In this document: piece after piece, positions 41,746-50,481 of the stretch | Position numbering within the stretch: position 1 is the stretch's first letter | Layout: each line of letters starts with the position of its first letter | NCBI RefSeq assembly: GCF_025151995.1 | Contig: NZ_CP102290.1 | Location: 3,906,001 to 3,970,000, forward strand | DNA length: 64,000 nucleotides | DNA from: Ruminococcus gauvreauii | GTDB lineage: Bacteria > Bacillota > Clostridia > Lachnospirales > Lachnospiraceae | Direction: 5' to 3' | Notes under the pieces: generated by a model | Databases searched by the model: none | Seen by the model: the letters and a program-made list of their open reading frames with translations, nothing else | What the model was told of the DNA's origin: nothing | Translations under genes and position numbers: made by a program

Positions 41746-42236
41746 ACTTTTCCAGCGTAAAATTTTTGAGACGGTGGTACCTGTATGATGAGCGTGCAAA
41801 TTGTATTGTGAAAGCAAAGCAGAAAAGCGACCGAAAGCTGGAAGTGACAGCCGGCGGATACACGGCGGTATATTTTTATGAGCGCGATCAGGATACGTGC
41901 CGGGTGATGAAAGGCAGTGATCTGTTTCTGGAGGGGCATTTTTTCTATCGGACAGACCAGGAAGGAAAGGCGGTACAGGAAGCAGCATTTCGGCCTCCGA
42001 TGCCTCTGCGGCTGGATATTGGAAATAAGGGAAAATACTGCTGTTCGCTGCATCAGATGGTCTCAAGGGATATAGAATTTTACTGCAGAGGCGAGCTGGC
42101 AGGAAGCATTCGTCATATGATGGGATGGAAAACACAGTTATCACTTAGGAAAAAACCTGAGGATGATACCCTGATGATTCTCCTTTTGTTTCTGGCGAAT
42201 CGCCTTTTGGAGGATGATACGGTTCTGATCGTCTGA
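41742..42236 (+). CDS. Uncharacterised protein coupled to the chromate-type transporter
   Basis: A 164-residue protein with no signal peptide; beta-rich through its body, ending in a hydrophobic helix (DTLMILLLFLANRLL). The pattern of paired strands with late SIRHMMGWKTQLSL and then a near-terminal hydrophobic helix faintly resembles LURP1/tubby-like domains, but I cannot confirm this. Its ATG overlaps the transporter stop (ATGA), so it is almost certainly made together with it. It may be a membrane-associated accessory subunit. The function is unknown, and the convergent LysR gene ends 3 bp after its stop. Confidence 0.65.
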   Translation: MNFSSVKFLRRWYLYDERANCIVKAKQKSDRKLEVTAGGYTAVYFYERDQDTCRVMKGSDLFLEGHFFYRTDQEGKAVQEAAFRPPMPLRLDIGNKGKYCCSLHQMVSRDIEFYCRGELAGSIRHMMGWKTQLSLRKKPEDDTLMILLLFLANRLLEDDTVLIV

Positions 42237-42239
42237 TCA

Positions 42240-43139
42240 TTACGGTTTATCTCTGAGACAAAAGTCAATGAACTTCTGCACAGCACCGGACTGGCCTGCC
42301 TGACGAGGATAGGCAAAACCTATCTCGCGTTTCCGGATGGGATACTCCAGCGGAATCTCTAAAAGTTCCCCTGAGGACAGCTCATTCTGGACAAACTGCT
42401 TGATGACACAGGCAACGCCCAGGCTGATCTTTGCAAATTCGATCAGCAGGTCCATCGTGGAGATCTCAAGCACATTACCGGTCTCTATGTGATTGAGCAC
42501 CAGATAATCATCGATATACTGGCGGGTGATATTCCCCTTATCGAGCAGCATCAGTGTGGCATTTTTAAAGATGTCGGCATTGCCGTCCGCTGAGCGAAGA
42601 GTAAGGTTTGACAGATAGGTGCCGGTTGCGACAAAAATGTCCTCGATTTCACCGAGCGAATCAAAGTGAAGGTGCAAAAGGCTTTCCGGGCGTCCGATGA
42701 GACCGAGATCGATTTTGTTTTCACGAAGCAGGGACAGCGTGTGACTGGTGGACTGGCACTCGATGGTGATCCTGATATGAGGATGTGTTTTGATAAAGTC
42801 TTCCAGATAGGGAAGCAGCGTGAATTTGCACAGTGTTGAGCTCACTCCGATGCGGATATGACCGATACCGAGTTCCTGTATCTGCCGCAATTTTTCCTCG
42901 CCTGTCTGCAGGGCGTCGAATGCCTGTGAGACATAAGTGTACAGTGTTTTCCCCTCCGAGGTGAGCGTGACACCGCGTGAGTTACGGATAAACAGAGAAA
43001 GATTCAGGTTTTCTTCCAGCTTTCGGAGCGATTTGCTGATCGCCGGCTGGCTGATAAAGAGTTCCGATGCAGCTTTGGAGATGTTTTGTGTGTTGGCAAC
43101 AGTATAAAAAATCCGATAGAGAGATAAATTTTGATCCAT
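42240..43139 (-). CDS. LysR-type regulator divergent from leuCD
   Basis: A 299-residue LysR protein: HTH about 5-63 (YRIFYTVANTQNISKAASEL, SQPAISKSLRKLEENLNL), then the effector-binding domain. ATG 43139 is chosen because GAGGGGG lies before it and it starts the conserved domain. It is divergent from leuC with a 147-bp gap containing a T-N11-A type palindrome, so it likely controls leuCD and itself, perhaps in response to a leucine pathway intermediate. That is inferred from position only. Confidence 0.9.
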   Translation of the reverse strand: MDQNLSLYRIFYTVANTQNISKAASELFISQPAISKSLRKLEENLNLSLFIRNSRGVTLTSEGKTLYTYVSQAFDALQTGEEKLRQIQELGIGHIRIGVSSTLCKFTLLPYLEDFIKTHPHIRITIECQSTSHTLSLLRENKIDLGLIGRPESLLHLHFDSLGEIEDIFVATGTYLSNLTLRSADGNADIFKNATLMLLDKGNITRQYIDDYLVLNHIETGNVLEISTMDLLIEFAKISLGVACVIKQFVQNELSSGELLEIPLEYPIRKREIGFAYPRQAGQSGAVQKFIDFCLRDKP

Positions 43140-43161
43140 TTTCCCGGGCCCCCTCATATTA

Positions 43162-43178
43162 TATAACTTGAAGTTATA
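43162..43178. promoter_or_regulatory. LysR-type T-N11-A palindrome between the LysR gene and leuC
   Basis: TATAACTT-G-AAGTTATA is a perfect 8-bp inverted repeat around one base; inside it the T-N11-A spacing expected for LysR sites is present. It lies 22 bp upstream of the regulator start and about 110 bp upstream of leuC. Confidence 0.6.
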
Positions 43179-43286
43179 ATAAGTATTCATTTTATATATT
43201 TGTATTATATCAATGTTTGTGCTAGAATAGCAATATCAAAGACAGGAAACGTTTAAATTGTAAGACTGAAAAGGAGGAATTGGATC

Positions 43287-44555
43287 ATGGGTATGACTAT
43301 GACGCAGAAGATTCTGGCTGCACATGCAGGACTGGACAAAGTGGAAGCGGGACAGTTAATTGAGGCAGATCTGGATCTGGTGCTTGGAAATGATATCACT
43401 TCACCGGTTGCCATTCATGAAATGGATAAGATGACGGTAGATACAGTATTTAATAAAGATAAGGTGGCACTGGTTATGGACCACTTTATCCCGAACAAGG
43501 ATATTAAATCAGCAGAACACTGTAAATGTGTGCGTGAATTTGCATGTAAACATGACATCACCAATTATTTTGATGTGGGAGAGATGGGGATCGAACATGC
43601 ACTGCTTCCGGAGAAAGGTCTGGTTGTAGCCGGCGACACTGTGATCGGTGCAGACTCTCATACATGTACATACGGGGCACTCGGAGCATTCTCAACCGGT
43701 GTGGGAAGTACGGATATGGCTGCCGGTATGGCGACCGGCAAAGCATGGTTCAAAGTCCCGTCTGCTATCAGGTTTAACATTGTAGGGAAACCATCCAAAT
43801 GGGTGAGCGGAAAAGACGTGATTCTCCATATCATCGGCATGATCGGCGTGGATGGTGCACGTTATAAATCCATGGAATTTGTCGGAGAAGGAATCGCCAG
43901 TCTGTCCATGGACGACAGATTTACGATCGCAAATATGGCAATCGAAGCCGGAGGAAAGAACGGTATTTTCCCCGTGGATGAAAAAGCGGCAGCCTACATG
44001 AAAGAACATTCTCTGCGTGAGTTTAACGTGTACGAAGCGGACGAAGACGCAGTGTATGATGAAGAATACACGATTGATCTGTCGGAACTGAAACCGACGA
44101 TCGCATTTCCACATCTTCCCGAAAATACAAAAACGATCGATGAGATCACGGAGGATGTGGTCATTGACCAGTCTGTCATCGGCTCCTGTACGAATGGAAG
44201 GATTGACGATCTGAGAATTGCGGCTGAGATCCTGAAAGGACGTAAAGTGAAAAAAGGGGTTCGGTGTATTGTGATTCCTGCGACACAGAAAATTTATCTT
44301 CAGGCGATGGAAGAAGGTCTGCTGAAGATTTTCATCGAAGCAGGTGCGGTTGTAAGTACGCCAACCTGCGGACCTTGTCTGGGCGGCTATATGGGGATTC
44401 TGGCCGAAGGTGAAAGATGTATATCCACGACAAACCGTAACTTTGTCGGAAGGATGGGGCACGTGGAATCAGAGGTATATCTGGCGAGTCCGGCTGTTGC
44501 AGCTGCAAGCGCTGTGACGGGGAAAATTTCCGCACCGGCAGAACTTGGATTATAG
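43287..44555 (+). CDS. leuC: 3-isopropylmalate dehydratase, large subunit
   Basis: The 422-residue protein is the short LeuC/HacA type common in Clostridia and Archaea. Fe-S ligands are visible in VIGSCTNGRIDD (near 300) and TPTCGPCLGGYMG (near 359), and active-site residues in DSHTCTYGALGAF. With LeuD it isomerises 2-isopropylmalate to 3-isopropylmalate in leucine synthesis. AAAGGAGG precedes the ATG. leuD starts 11 bp downstream. leuB does not occur in the window. Homoaconitase cannot be fully excluded, but the leuA gene nearby supports the leucine role. Confidence 0.95.
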   Translation: MGMTMTQKILAAHAGLDKVEAGQLIEADLDLVLGNDITSPVAIHEMDKMTVDTVFNKDKVALVMDHFIPNKDIKSAEHCKCVREFACKHDITNYFDVGEMGIEHALLPEKGLVVAGDTVIGADSHTCTYGALGAFSTGVGSTDMAAGMATGKAWFKVPSAIRFNIVGKPSKWVSGKDVILHIIGMIGVDGARYKSMEFVGEGIASLSMDDRFTIANMAIEAGGKNGIFPVDEKAAAYMKEHSLREFNVYEADEDAVYDEEYTIDLSELKPTIAFPHLPENTKTIDEITEDVVIDQSVIGSCTNGRIDDLRIAAEILKGRKVKKGVRCIVIPATQKIYLQAMEEGLLKIFIEAGAVVSTPTCGPCLGGYMGILAEGERCISTTNRNFVGRMGHVESEVYLASPAVAAASAVTGKISAPAELGL

Positions 44556-44566
44556 GAGGTTAGACT

Positions 44567-45055
44567 ATGAAAGCAAACGGAACAGTATTTAAATACGGCG
44601 ATAACGTAGATACGGATGTTATCATTCCTGCGCGTTATCTGAATTCTTCTGACCCTGCAGAACTGGCAACCCACTGCATGGAGGATATTGATAAGGAGTT
44701 TGTAAATAAAGTAAAAAAAGGCGACATCATCGTAGCAAATAAAAATTTTGGCTGTGGATCTTCAAGGGAACACGCACCTCTTGCGATAAAAGCAGCTGGT
44801 GTGAGTTGTGTGATAGCCGAGACATTTGCACGGATTTTCTACAGAAATGCCATCAACATAGGTTTGCCGATCATTGAATGTCCGGAAGCAGCTCAGGGAA
44901 TTGAATCCGGAGATGAGATTGAGGTTGATTTTGACAGCGGTGTCATAACCAATCAAACGAAAGGAACTTCCTTTAAAGGGCAGCCCTTCCCGGAGTTCAT
45001 GCAGAAAATCATCACAAGCGGCGGACTTGTAAACTACATTAATGCTAAAAAATAA
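44567..45055 (+). CDS. leuD: 3-isopropylmalate dehydratase, small subunit
   Basis: A 162-residue swivelling subunit of the short type: KYGDNVDTDVIIPARYLNS at the start and the conserved GCGSSREHAPLAIK near residue 63. It completes the LeuCD heterodimer. AGGAGG lies before the ATG; the gene is in one operon with leuC. Confidence 0.95.
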   Translation: MKANGTVFKYGDNVDTDVIIPARYLNSSDPAELATHCMEDIDKEFVNKVKKGDIIVANKNFGCGSSREHAPLAIKAAGVSCVIAETFARIFYRNAINIGLPIIECPEAAQGIESGDEIEVDFDSGVITNQTKGTSFKGQPFPEFMQKIITSGGLVNYINAKK

Positions 45056-45078
45056 TGAAATATAATTGTAAATTAATC

Positions 45079-45107
45079 TTTACAGTTTATGATGAATAAG
45101 ATATAAT
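45079..45107 (+). promoter_or_regulatory. Promoter of tRNA-Pro
   Basis: TTTACA (45079-45084), 17-bp spacer, TATAAT (45102-45107), about 45 bp before the tRNA. Confidence 0.7.
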
Positions 45108-45151
45108 ATTAAATTAGCGGGGATGCCTGATACGGCATTCCTGCGAATAAA

Positions 45152-45225
45152 CGGGGTATGGCGTAGCTTGGTAGCGCGCACGGCTGGGGGCCGTGAGGTC
45201 GCAGGTTCGAATCCTGTTGCCCCGA
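45152..45225 (+). tRNA. tRNA-Pro (GGG)
   Basis: The acceptor stem is CGGGGUA/UGCCCCG with discriminator A. Anticodon stem CACGG/CCGUG encloses CUGGGGG, anticodon GGG. The T-arm GGUUCGAAUCC is normal, and CCA is not encoded. A terminator with a T-run follows at 45237-45291. Confidence 0.95.
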
Positions 45226-45236
45226 TTTATAACTGT

Positions 45237-45291
45237 AATCCATGTATGGCGGAAGCGGTATGACTGCGGAAGTCTGTATGTGGATTTTTTG
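45237..45291 (+). terminator. Probable terminator after tRNA-Pro
   Basis: AATCCA (45237-45242) pairs with TGGATT (45281-45286), with further pairing of ATGTAT-like segments inside; TTTT follows. Confidence 0.55.
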
Positions 45292-45299
45292 TTTGCGTT

Positions 45300-45512
45300 T
45301 TATATTCCCAGCTTTTTTAATATCTCCTGATAGACGGTGTTTTTTAATGTGTTTATTATTTCATCATTATTCAAATCAGTCATAAACTCAGGGAATTCTT
45401 CTGTAAAGTCTTTCAGATCCTTGAATTCCATATCATACAAATACTGTATGAGAAATTCAGAGTCATCCATCATCAGAAACTGCAGTATTTTATCTCTATA
45501 CTCTGTGCTCAA
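45300..45512 (-). CDS. Small acidic hypothetical protein with TTG start
   Basis: A 70-residue acidic, helical protein (STEYRDKILQFLMMDDSEFL, then DLKDFTEEFPEFMTDLNNDE). It starts with TTG at 45512, preceded by AAAGGAGATGATAAC, a strong ribosome site that decides the start. No cysteines or membrane helix are present. It lies in the gap between tRNA-Pro and the leuA leader, on the opposite strand. I do not recognise the family; an anti-activator-like or adaptor role would be a guess. Confidence 0.6.
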   Translation of the reverse strand: MSTEYRDKILQFLMMDDSEFLIQYLYDMEFKDLKDFTEEFPEFMTDLNNDEIINTLKNTVYQEILKKLGI

Positions 45513-45664
45513 GTTATCATCTCCTTTGCGAACTTATTGATGCGTGGCTTTTGACTGAATGATGATCGCCTTGTAAAGAATACGGAGCAGTTATCCAAAC
45601 ATTACGTATAAGTTGTAAGCTGCAAAGTAAAACTTGAATTTGAAAAGATGGGTTAAAAAAGTTG

Positions 45665-45692
45665 TTGACAATGATGGGCTGTTAATGATAAT
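45665..45692 (+). promoter_or_regulatory. Promoter of the leuA T-box transcript
   Basis: TTGACA (45665-45670), 16-bp spacer, GATAAT (45687-45692). Start near 45699, giving a leader of about 350 nt. The 45513-45664 segment before it shows nothing recognisable. Confidence 0.65.
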
Positions 45693-45699
45693 CTAAATA

Positions 45700-46000
45700 C
45701 AGCTAAATAATTAAATGCTGAGATGAGGAATAGTACATCCATTTTAGATTTCAGAAAGCTGCTGGCTGATGTGAAGCAGTAGATAAGATTGATGGAACTC
45801 ACCTCTGAGCGGCTGCCCGAAATTCTTTGAAAAGTAGACGCAGACGGAGCCCCGACCGTTATCTGGGGGAGGATATCGATGAATTCATCCGTATCCGGTG
45901 AGTGTATGAATTTTATTCATAAAATGAGAGTGGTACCGCGTAGACTATAACAGTCTTTCGTCTCTTGCTGGAAGCAGCATCTGAGCGAAGGGCTGTTTTT
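45700..46000 (+). promoter_or_regulatory. T-box leader (leucine) upstream of leuA
   Basis: The T-box core GAGAGTGGTACCGCG lies at 45926-45940. In stem I the specifier loop reads GGAA-CTC-ACC, with the leucine codon CTC at 45798-45800. The terminator arms CAGTCTTTCGTCTC (45951-45964) and GAGCGAAGGGCTG (45983-45995) run into TTTTT. Uncharged tRNA-Leu binding would stabilise the antiterminator and allow leuA transcription. The boundaries are approximate. Confidence 0.93.
45951..46000 (+). terminator. T-box regulated terminator of leuA
   Basis: Stem of about 13 bp with one mismatch followed by TTTTT (45996-46000), competing with the antiterminator formed around the T-box sequence. Confidence 0.85.
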
Positions 46001-46049
46001 CTATTGCATCGGAAACAGTATCAATTAAAAAACAGGGAGGAAACGAATT

Positions 46050-47708
46050 ATGATGAATCACAAAAAGTATCAGCGGCAGTATTTCATGCCGCCCACAGAG
46101 TGTATGGATTGGACCAAAAAAGAGTATATTGACAAAGCGCCGGTCTGGTGCAGTGTAGATCTTCGTGACGGCAATCAGGCGCTGGTCATTCCCATGAGCC
46201 TTGATCAGAAAATTGAGTTTTTTAAACTGCTTGTGGATGTGGGATTTAAAGAGATCGAAGTTGGATTTCCCGCGGCTTCTGATACGGAATATATTTTCCT
46301 TCGGACGCTGATCGAACAGAATCTGATTCCGGACGATGTGACGATTCAGGTGTTGACACAGGCGAGAGAACACATTATCCGAAAAACTTTTGAGGCACTG
46401 GACGGCGCGAAAAAAGCAGTTGTTCACGTCTATAATTCCACTTCTCTGGCACAGAGAGAGCAGGTGTTTCGAAAATCGAAAGAAGAGGTCCTGAAGATTG
46501 CGGTCGACGGGGCAGAGCTTTTGAAAAAACTGGCAGATGAAACGGACGGGAACTTTCTATTCGAATACAGTCCGGAAAGTTTTACCGGGACGGAGCCGGA
46601 GTATGCGCTGGATGTGGTTAATGCAGTATTGGACGTGTGGAGACCGACACCGGATAAGAAAGCAATCATTAATCTTCCTGTTACGGTACAGCATTCATTG
46701 CCGCATGTTTATGCAAGTCAGATTGAATACATGTGCAAGAATATGAAATACCGTGAAAATGTAGTGGTATCCCTGCATCCACATAATGACCGTGGCTGCG
46801 GCGTTGCGGACTCTGAGCTGGGAATTCTGGCTGGGGCTGACCGCATTGAGGGAACGTTGTTCGGAAACGGGGAACGCACCGGGAATGTGGATATAGTTAC
46901 ACTGGCTATGAATATGTATGCGCAGGGGGTAGACCCGGAACTGAACTTTGAGAACATGCCGGATATCTGTGAAAAGTATGAAGAATACACAGGCATGCAG
47001 ATTGATGCCAGAAGCCCGTACAGCGGTTCACTCGTGTTCGCCGCTTTTTCCGGTTCTCATCAGGATGCAATCGCGAAAGGTATGAAATGGATCGAAGAAA
47101 AGACACCGGACCGCTGGACGGTTCCATATTTGCCGATCGACCCTACGGATATTGGCAGGAATTACGATGCGGATGTAATACGTATCAACAGCCAGTCAGG
47201 AAAGGGCGGCGTGGGATATATTCTGGAGACGAAATATGGACTCTGTCTTCCGGCAAAAATGCGGGAGGCAATGGGGTACGCTGCAAAAGCAGTTTCCGAT
47301 CACACGCACAAAGAGCTGCATCCGGATGAAATATTCGAACTGTTTAAGAAAGAATATGAGAACATCACGGAACCTTACAATGTTATTGAAGTTCATTTCC
47401 AGCAGAAAGATGGAATCACAACACAGGTAACATCTGTCCATAACGGTGAGACCATTGTCACGGAAGCGGTTGGAAACGGACGTCTGGATGCAGTCAGCAA
47501 CGCGCTGAAAAAGGCGTATGACCTGGATTACCAGCTGGTTACTTATCAGGAGCATGCACTCGAGAAGAGTTCCAGCTCCAGAGCGATCGCATATGTCGGT
47601 GTGAAAGGGAGCCAGGATCAGATGGCATGGGGAGCCGCGGTCGATCCGGATATCATCCGGGCATCTATTGATGCACTGGTGACAGCCATCAATAATCTGG
47701 TAAAATAA
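46050..47708 (+). CDS. leuA: 2-isopropylmalate synthase (type 2, long form)
   Basis: A 552-residue enzyme that condenses acetyl-CoA with 2-oxoisovalerate, the first committed step to leucine. It has the HMGL-like barrel (CSVDLRDGNQALVIP near 34-48 with catalytic Arg and metal-binding Asp; SLHPHNDRGCG) and a C-terminal LeuA allosteric domain (about 430-550) for leucine feedback. The length and the start (YFMPPTECMDWTKKEYIDKAP) match the fungal/actinobacterial-type LeuA found in some Clostridia. It is expressed through a leucine T-box and monocistronic here; leuCD lie 1 kb upstream. Confidence 0.96.
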   Translation: MMNHKKYQRQYFMPPTECMDWTKKEYIDKAPVWCSVDLRDGNQALVIPMSLDQKIEFFKLLVDVGFKEIEVGFPAASDTEYIFLRTLIEQNLIPDDVTIQVLTQAREHIIRKTFEALDGAKKAVVHVYNSTSLAQREQVFRKSKEEVLKIAVDGAELLKKLADETDGNFLFEYSPESFTGTEPEYALDVVNAVLDVWRPTPDKKAIINLPVTVQHSLPHVYASQIEYMCKNMKYRENVVVSLHPHNDRGCGVADSELGILAGADRIEGTLFGNGERTGNVDIVTLAMNMYAQGVDPELNFENMPDICEKYEEYTGMQIDARSPYSGSLVFAAFSGSHQDAIAKGMKWIEEKTPDRWTVPYLPIDPTDIGRNYDADVIRINSQSGKGGVGYILETKYGLCLPAKMREAMGYAAKAVSDHTHKELHPDEIFELFKKEYENITEPYNVIEVHFQQKDGITTQVTSVHNGETIVTEAVGNGRLDAVSNALKKAYDLDYQLVTYQEHALEKSSSSRAIAYVGVKGSQDQMAWGAAVDPDIIRASIDALVTAINNLVK

Positions 47709-47870
47709 CATGAAACTCACATGCAAAACCGCGGTCGTGTGCGGGGAGGGTGAATTGTAAAAAATTGCGATATTCGTCGAAAAGTGGAGAAATGCTTATA
47801 AAATAATGGGCGTTTTTCATGAAAAAGTGGAGAATAATTAGTGAAATCAGCCAAAATTTTGGTTTTTCTA

Positions 47871-47899
47871 TTGACTTTACCAAACTGAATATCTATACT
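47871..47899 (+). promoter_or_regulatory. Promoter for the SleB-like gene
   Basis: TTGACT (47871-47876), 17-bp spacer, TATACT (47894-47899). Upstream, the motif AAAAGTGGAGAA occurs twice (about 47779 and 47824), possibly a paired regulator site. Confidence 0.65.
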
Positions 47900-47940
47900 T
47901 TGCTTAGTGTAGAAAAGCGCGTAAGGCAAAGGACAGATCG

Positions 47941-48822
47941 ATGGAAGCAATCAAAAAACTGCTGTGCAAAGTGAAGACACTTATGTCACGGAGAAATGAA
48001 AAACACAGCCGGACCAAAACCGCTGTTATAGTCAGTGTTGTTGTCACAGCGGCTGTAGTGGGTGTTGCGGCCGGAAGCGTCTCTGCCAAGAATGCGGATG
48101 CCGGTCAGGGAACTGCAGCGGCAGATGTACCGAAGCAGGAACAGCTTTCAGATCCTGATGAGGACCCCGACCCTGCCGGCGCTGCAGAGGCAACTGTGCA
48201 GCCGGAGGAAGAGGAAACCGTACCGCAGGGATTTCAGGGGATCATAGACGGTGTAAATGCGACGAAAGCTGCCAATGGTGAGTACCATCCGATCGGTACA
48301 AATGTTGAGGATGTGCTGGTTGGACAGAGGACTGCGATACGGGAAGAAGTCTCGGAATTTGATGTGGGCAGCCTGGTAAAAGAAACAGTGAATTCCATTG
48401 ATGACCAGTCGTGGGAGCTGGTAGAAAAGACGAAAATTTCGGATAATGATTACGAGACATTGCTGTCGATTGTCGAGGCTGAGGCCGGCGGCGAGGACAT
48501 TATGGGGCGAATTCTGGTGGCAAATGTAATATTCAACCGGGTTGCGAGCGATCAGTTTCCCGACAGCGTGACGGAAGTCGTGTGGGATAAGTCGGGAGGC
48601 AGCGCACAATTTTCTCCGACGATCGACGGAAGGATTGCGACCGTTTCAGTATCAGATACGACGCGCGAAGCGGTGAACAGGGCGATTGACGGGGAAGATT
48701 ATTCTGACGGGGCGTTATTTTTCCTGGAAAAAGAATACTCCGAAGCGAAAAATGTCAAATGGTTTGACTCCAAGCTGACATTTTTGTTTAAACATGGCTG
48801 TCACAGTTTTTATAAGTATTAA
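47941..48822 (+). CDS. SleB-like cell wall hydrolase with N-terminal membrane anchor
   Basis: The 293-residue protein has a basic N-terminus and a hydrophobic helix (about 21-41; TAVIVSVVVTAAVVGVAAG), then a long acidic, low-complexity linker (about 50-90; DPDEDPDPAGAAEATVQPEEEE). The C-terminal Hydrolase_2 domain (about 178-290; LLSIVEAEAGGEDIMGRILV, VANVIFNRV, QFSPTIDGR) resembles the SleB/CwlJ cortex-lytic enzymes. In SleB-type proteins the first Glu of the VEAEAG region is catalytic. It is likely a secreted peptidoglycan lytic transglycosylase for germination or growth. Confidence 0.88.
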   Translation: MEAIKKLLCKVKTLMSRRNEKHSRTKTAVIVSVVVTAAVVGVAAGSVSAKNADAGQGTAAADVPKQEQLSDPDEDPDPAGAAEATVQPEEEETVPQGFQGIIDGVNATKAANGEYHPIGTNVEDVLVGQRTAIREEVSEFDVGSLVKETVNSIDDQSWELVEKTKISDNDYETLLSIVEAEAGGEDIMGRILVANVIFNRVASDQFPDSVTEVVWDKSGGSAQFSPTIDGRIATVSVSDTTREAVNRAIDGEDYSDGALFFLEKEYSEAKNVKWFDSKLTFLFKHGCHSFYKY

Positions 48823-48829
48823 AGATTGA

Positions 48830-48864
48830 AAAGGTATTGCCGGAGGCTGACAATACCTTTTTTT
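48830..48864 (+). terminator. Terminator after the SleB-like gene
   Basis: AAAGGTATTG (48830-48839) and CAATACCTTT (48851-48860) form a perfect 10-bp stem followed by TTTT. Confidence 0.88.
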
Positions 48865-48887
48865 CGCCTTTTTTATACATAGCCGCG

Positions 48888-48916
48888 TTGCGGGAATCTT
48901 TGCGATATGCTATAAT
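48888..48916 (+). promoter_or_regulatory. Promoter of the thrC operon
   Basis: TTGCGG (48888-48893), 17-bp spacer, extended -10 TGCTATAAT with TATAAT at 48911-48916. Confidence 0.7.
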
Positions 48917-48979
48917 CTTTAGCGATGAAGGCTGAAAAGGTTTTTATTTATGCGAAGAAAGAAGAGGATGGTAGTACAA

Positions 48980-50467
48980 ATGGAAATTTTGTATAAAAGC
49001 ACAAGAGGTAATAACGAAACAGTAACGGCTTCAAAGGCTATACTGCAGGGGCTTTCTGCAGATGGCGGCCTTTTTGTTCCGACACAGATTCCGTCACTGG
49101 ATATGGATATGGAGACGCTGGCAAAAATGACGTATCAGGAAGTAGCGTATGAAGTTATGAGTCGGTTTCTGACGGATTTCACGAAAGAAGAATTACAGGA
49201 CTGCATAGAGAAGGCATACGATGAGAAATTCGATACCCGTGATATTGCGCCGATCGTGAAGGCAGACGGAACATATTATCTGGAACTGTTCCATGGAGCT
49301 ACCATTGCTTTTAAAGATATGGCGTTGTCAATACTTCCGCATCTGATGACAACGGCCGCCCGCAAAAATCAGGTGAAAAATGACATCGTGATCCTGACAG
49401 CAACTTCTGGAGATACAGGAAAGGCGGCGCTCGCCGGATTTGCGGATGTACCCGGTACAAAAATCATTGTTTTTTACCCGAAGGACGGCGTCAGCCCGAT
49501 CCAGGAAAAACAGATGGTGACGCAGAAAGGCAGCAATACGTACGTTGTTGCGCTTGAAGGCAATTTCGATGATGCCCAGACCGGAGTGAAGCAGATGTTT
49601 AATGACGCTGAACTGGCGGAGGAGCTCTTGCAGGCAGGATGCCAGTTTTCTTCTGCAAATTCCATCAATATCGGACGACTGGTGCCGCAGGTGGTATACT
49701 ATGTATATGCATATGCCAGCCTGGTGAAAAACAAAGAAATTGAACCGCAGGAAACTGTCAATGTTGTTGTGCCTACCGGTAACTTCGGAAATATCCTGGC
49801 TGCGTACTATGCAAAGCAGATGGGAGTACCGATTGATAAGCTGATTTGCGCATCCAATGAAAATAAAGTGCTGTACGATTTCTTTACGACAGGAACGTAT
49901 GACCGCAACCGCGAGTTTATCCTGACTTCCTCACCGTCAATGGACATTCTGATTTCCAGTAATCTGGAACGCCTGATCTATCATCTGACGGGAGACGATT
50001 CTGAACAGAACAGGGCATTTATGGATGCACTCTCAAAAGACGGAAAGTATACCATTACCGATGCGATGAAGACAAAGCTTGCAGATTTTTATGGCAACTA
50101 TGCGGGTGAAGAGGAAACGGCCCAGACGATCCGGCGTATTTATGAGACAGCGGGATATATCATCGATACCCATACCGCTGTGGCAGCGAGCGTTTATCAG
50201 AAATATAAACGGGATATGAGAGACGATAAAAAGACATTGCTTGCGTCCACGGCAAGCCCGTTTAAGTTCACAAGAAGCGTGATGAATGCGATCGATCATT
50301 CCTACGACGAGATGACAGACTTTGAACTGGTTGACGAGCTCGCCAAGATTGCCAGGGTAAAAGTGCCTCAGGCGATTGAAGATATCCGCAGTGCACCGGT
50401 GCTTCACGATACGGTAGTTGAAAAAGATGAGATGAAGGGAATTGTCAGAAAGATTCTTGGAATCTGA
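48980..50467 (+). CDS. thrC: Threonine synthase
   Basis: A 495-residue PLP enzyme converting phosphohomoserine to threonine. The PLP lysine is in GATIAFKDMALSI (about residue 113), and the phosphate loop is near ATSGDTGKAALAGF. The starting sequence MEILYKSTRGNNETVTASKAI and LQGLSADGGLFVP are typical of the long ThrC class. ATG 48980 is chosen for the conserved start, with AGAGGA upstream; an in-frame ATG at 48950 would add a basic stretch. dgt starts 14 bp downstream. Confidence 0.94.
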   Translation: MEILYKSTRGNNETVTASKAILQGLSADGGLFVPTQIPSLDMDMETLAKMTYQEVAYEVMSRFLTDFTKEELQDCIEKAYDEKFDTRDIAPIVKADGTYYLELFHGATIAFKDMALSILPHLMTTAARKNQVKNDIVILTATSGDTGKAALAGFADVPGTKIIVFYPKDGVSPIQEKQMVTQKGSNTYVVALEGNFDDAQTGVKQMFNDAELAEELLQAGCQFSSANSINIGRLVPQVVYYVYAYASLVKNKEIEPQETVNVVVPTGNFGNILAAYYAKQMGVPIDKLICASNENKVLYDFFTTGTYDRNREFILTSSPSMDILISSNLERLIYHLTGDDSEQNRAFMDALSKDGKYTITDAMKTKLADFYGNYAGEEETAQTIRRIYETAGYIIDTHTAVAASVYQKYKRDMRDDKKTLLASTASPFKFTRSVMNAIDHSYDEMTDFELVDELAKIARVKVPQAIEDIRSAPVLHDTVVEKDEMKGIVRKILGI

Positions 50468-50481
50468 TCCGGAGAATAGAT

